A stretch of DNA of 5,711 nt from Gammaproteobacteria bacterium (GTDB lineage: Bacteria > Pseudomonadota > Gammaproteobacteria > HK1): NCBI GenBank assembly GCA_020444775.1, contig JAGRHX010000389.1, positions 1 through 5,711 of the forward strand, written 5' to 3'. The position numbers were made by a program, and so were the translations under genes. Positions 5,602 through 5,711 of this stretch are shown here, piece by piece; the first letter of the stretch is position 1; each line of letters starts with the position of its first letter. Below the pieces are notes generated by a model. That model did no database searches, was not told the origin of the DNA, and saw only the letters and a list, made by a program, of their open reading frames with translations.

Positions 5602-5711
5602 CTATCCGTGAGATACGCCCAGGTAGGCATCGATGACCGCCTGATTGCTGCGCACCTGCTCGGGCGTGCCGTCGGCGATCTTGCGTCCGTAGTCGAGCAC
5701 CACGACGCGGT
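5602..5711 (-). CDS. livG: LivG-type ABC ATPase, C-terminal 35 residues only
   Basis: Only the 3' end is inside the window. It reads [20 protein letters not shown] then [15 protein letters not shown] and a TAG stop at 5604-5602. The V-x-V-L-D-x-G-x-K-I-A-x-G-x-P-x-x-V pattern followed by VI-x-AYLG is the characteristic end of the LivG/LivF family ATPases that power Liv/HAAT importers. Being upstream of livH, and with a LivF-type start found later in the operon, it is called LivG. The catalytic motifs lie beyond the window edge. Confidence 0.9.
   Translation of the reverse strand, partial: RVVVLDYGRKIADGTPEQVRSNQAVIDAYLGVSHG

Overview
All genes in this window lie on the minus strand, so transcription runs from position 5711 towards position 1. 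The right two thirds (about 1600-5711) is a branched-chain-amino-acid-type (Liv/HAAT) ABC importer operon. In transcription order it holds the last 35 codons of a LivG-type ATPase, a LivH permease, a LivM permease, a periplasmic LivK-like binding protein, and the 5' end of a LivF-type ATPase. The order livG-livH-livM-binding protein-livF, the typical type I signal peptide and the strong Shine-Dalgarno sites suggest a Gram-negative proteobacterium. Protein style points to a moderately GC-rich gamma- or betaproteobacterium, but that is inference. The transported ligand cannot be read from the sequence.

The left part (1 to about 1560) looks like a different genome. It holds the nucleotide-binding domain of an ABC-2 (NatA/CcmA-like) ATPase, followed with a 4-base overlap by an ABC-2 permease cut by the window edge. 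GC is visibly higher here: hand-counted 60-base lines give roughly 70-77% on the left and 53-67% on the right. The ATPase style, with IGYMPD in place of a Q-loop glutamine, LSRGMSQR and DEPASGLDPRARIE, recalls Planctomycetota and similar high-GC phyla.

The two halves meet inside one open reading frame (741-1760). Its first ~67 codons are LivF-like up to the Walker A motif and the rest is an ABC-2 ATPase. The switch falls in about 30 bases encoding NGAGKTTTLK, a stretch nearly every ABC ATPase shares. The gene is therefore a LivF/ABC-2 chimera. The simplest explanation is a mis-join during metagenome assembly or amplification. A real homology-driven recombination that swapped the catalytic domain is possible but less likely. 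Genes on the two sides should not be treated as one operon or one organism until reads across 1560-1595 are checked.

The intergenic gaps of the importer operon (82, 46, 185 and 171 bases) carry structure: a 17-base palindrome between livG and livH; a GC-rich hairpin, three 11-base repeats and a possible promoter before the binding-protein gene; and three 15-base repeats plus two mutually exclusive hairpins before the livF start. I saw no RNA genes, CRISPR arrays, insertion sequences or origins.
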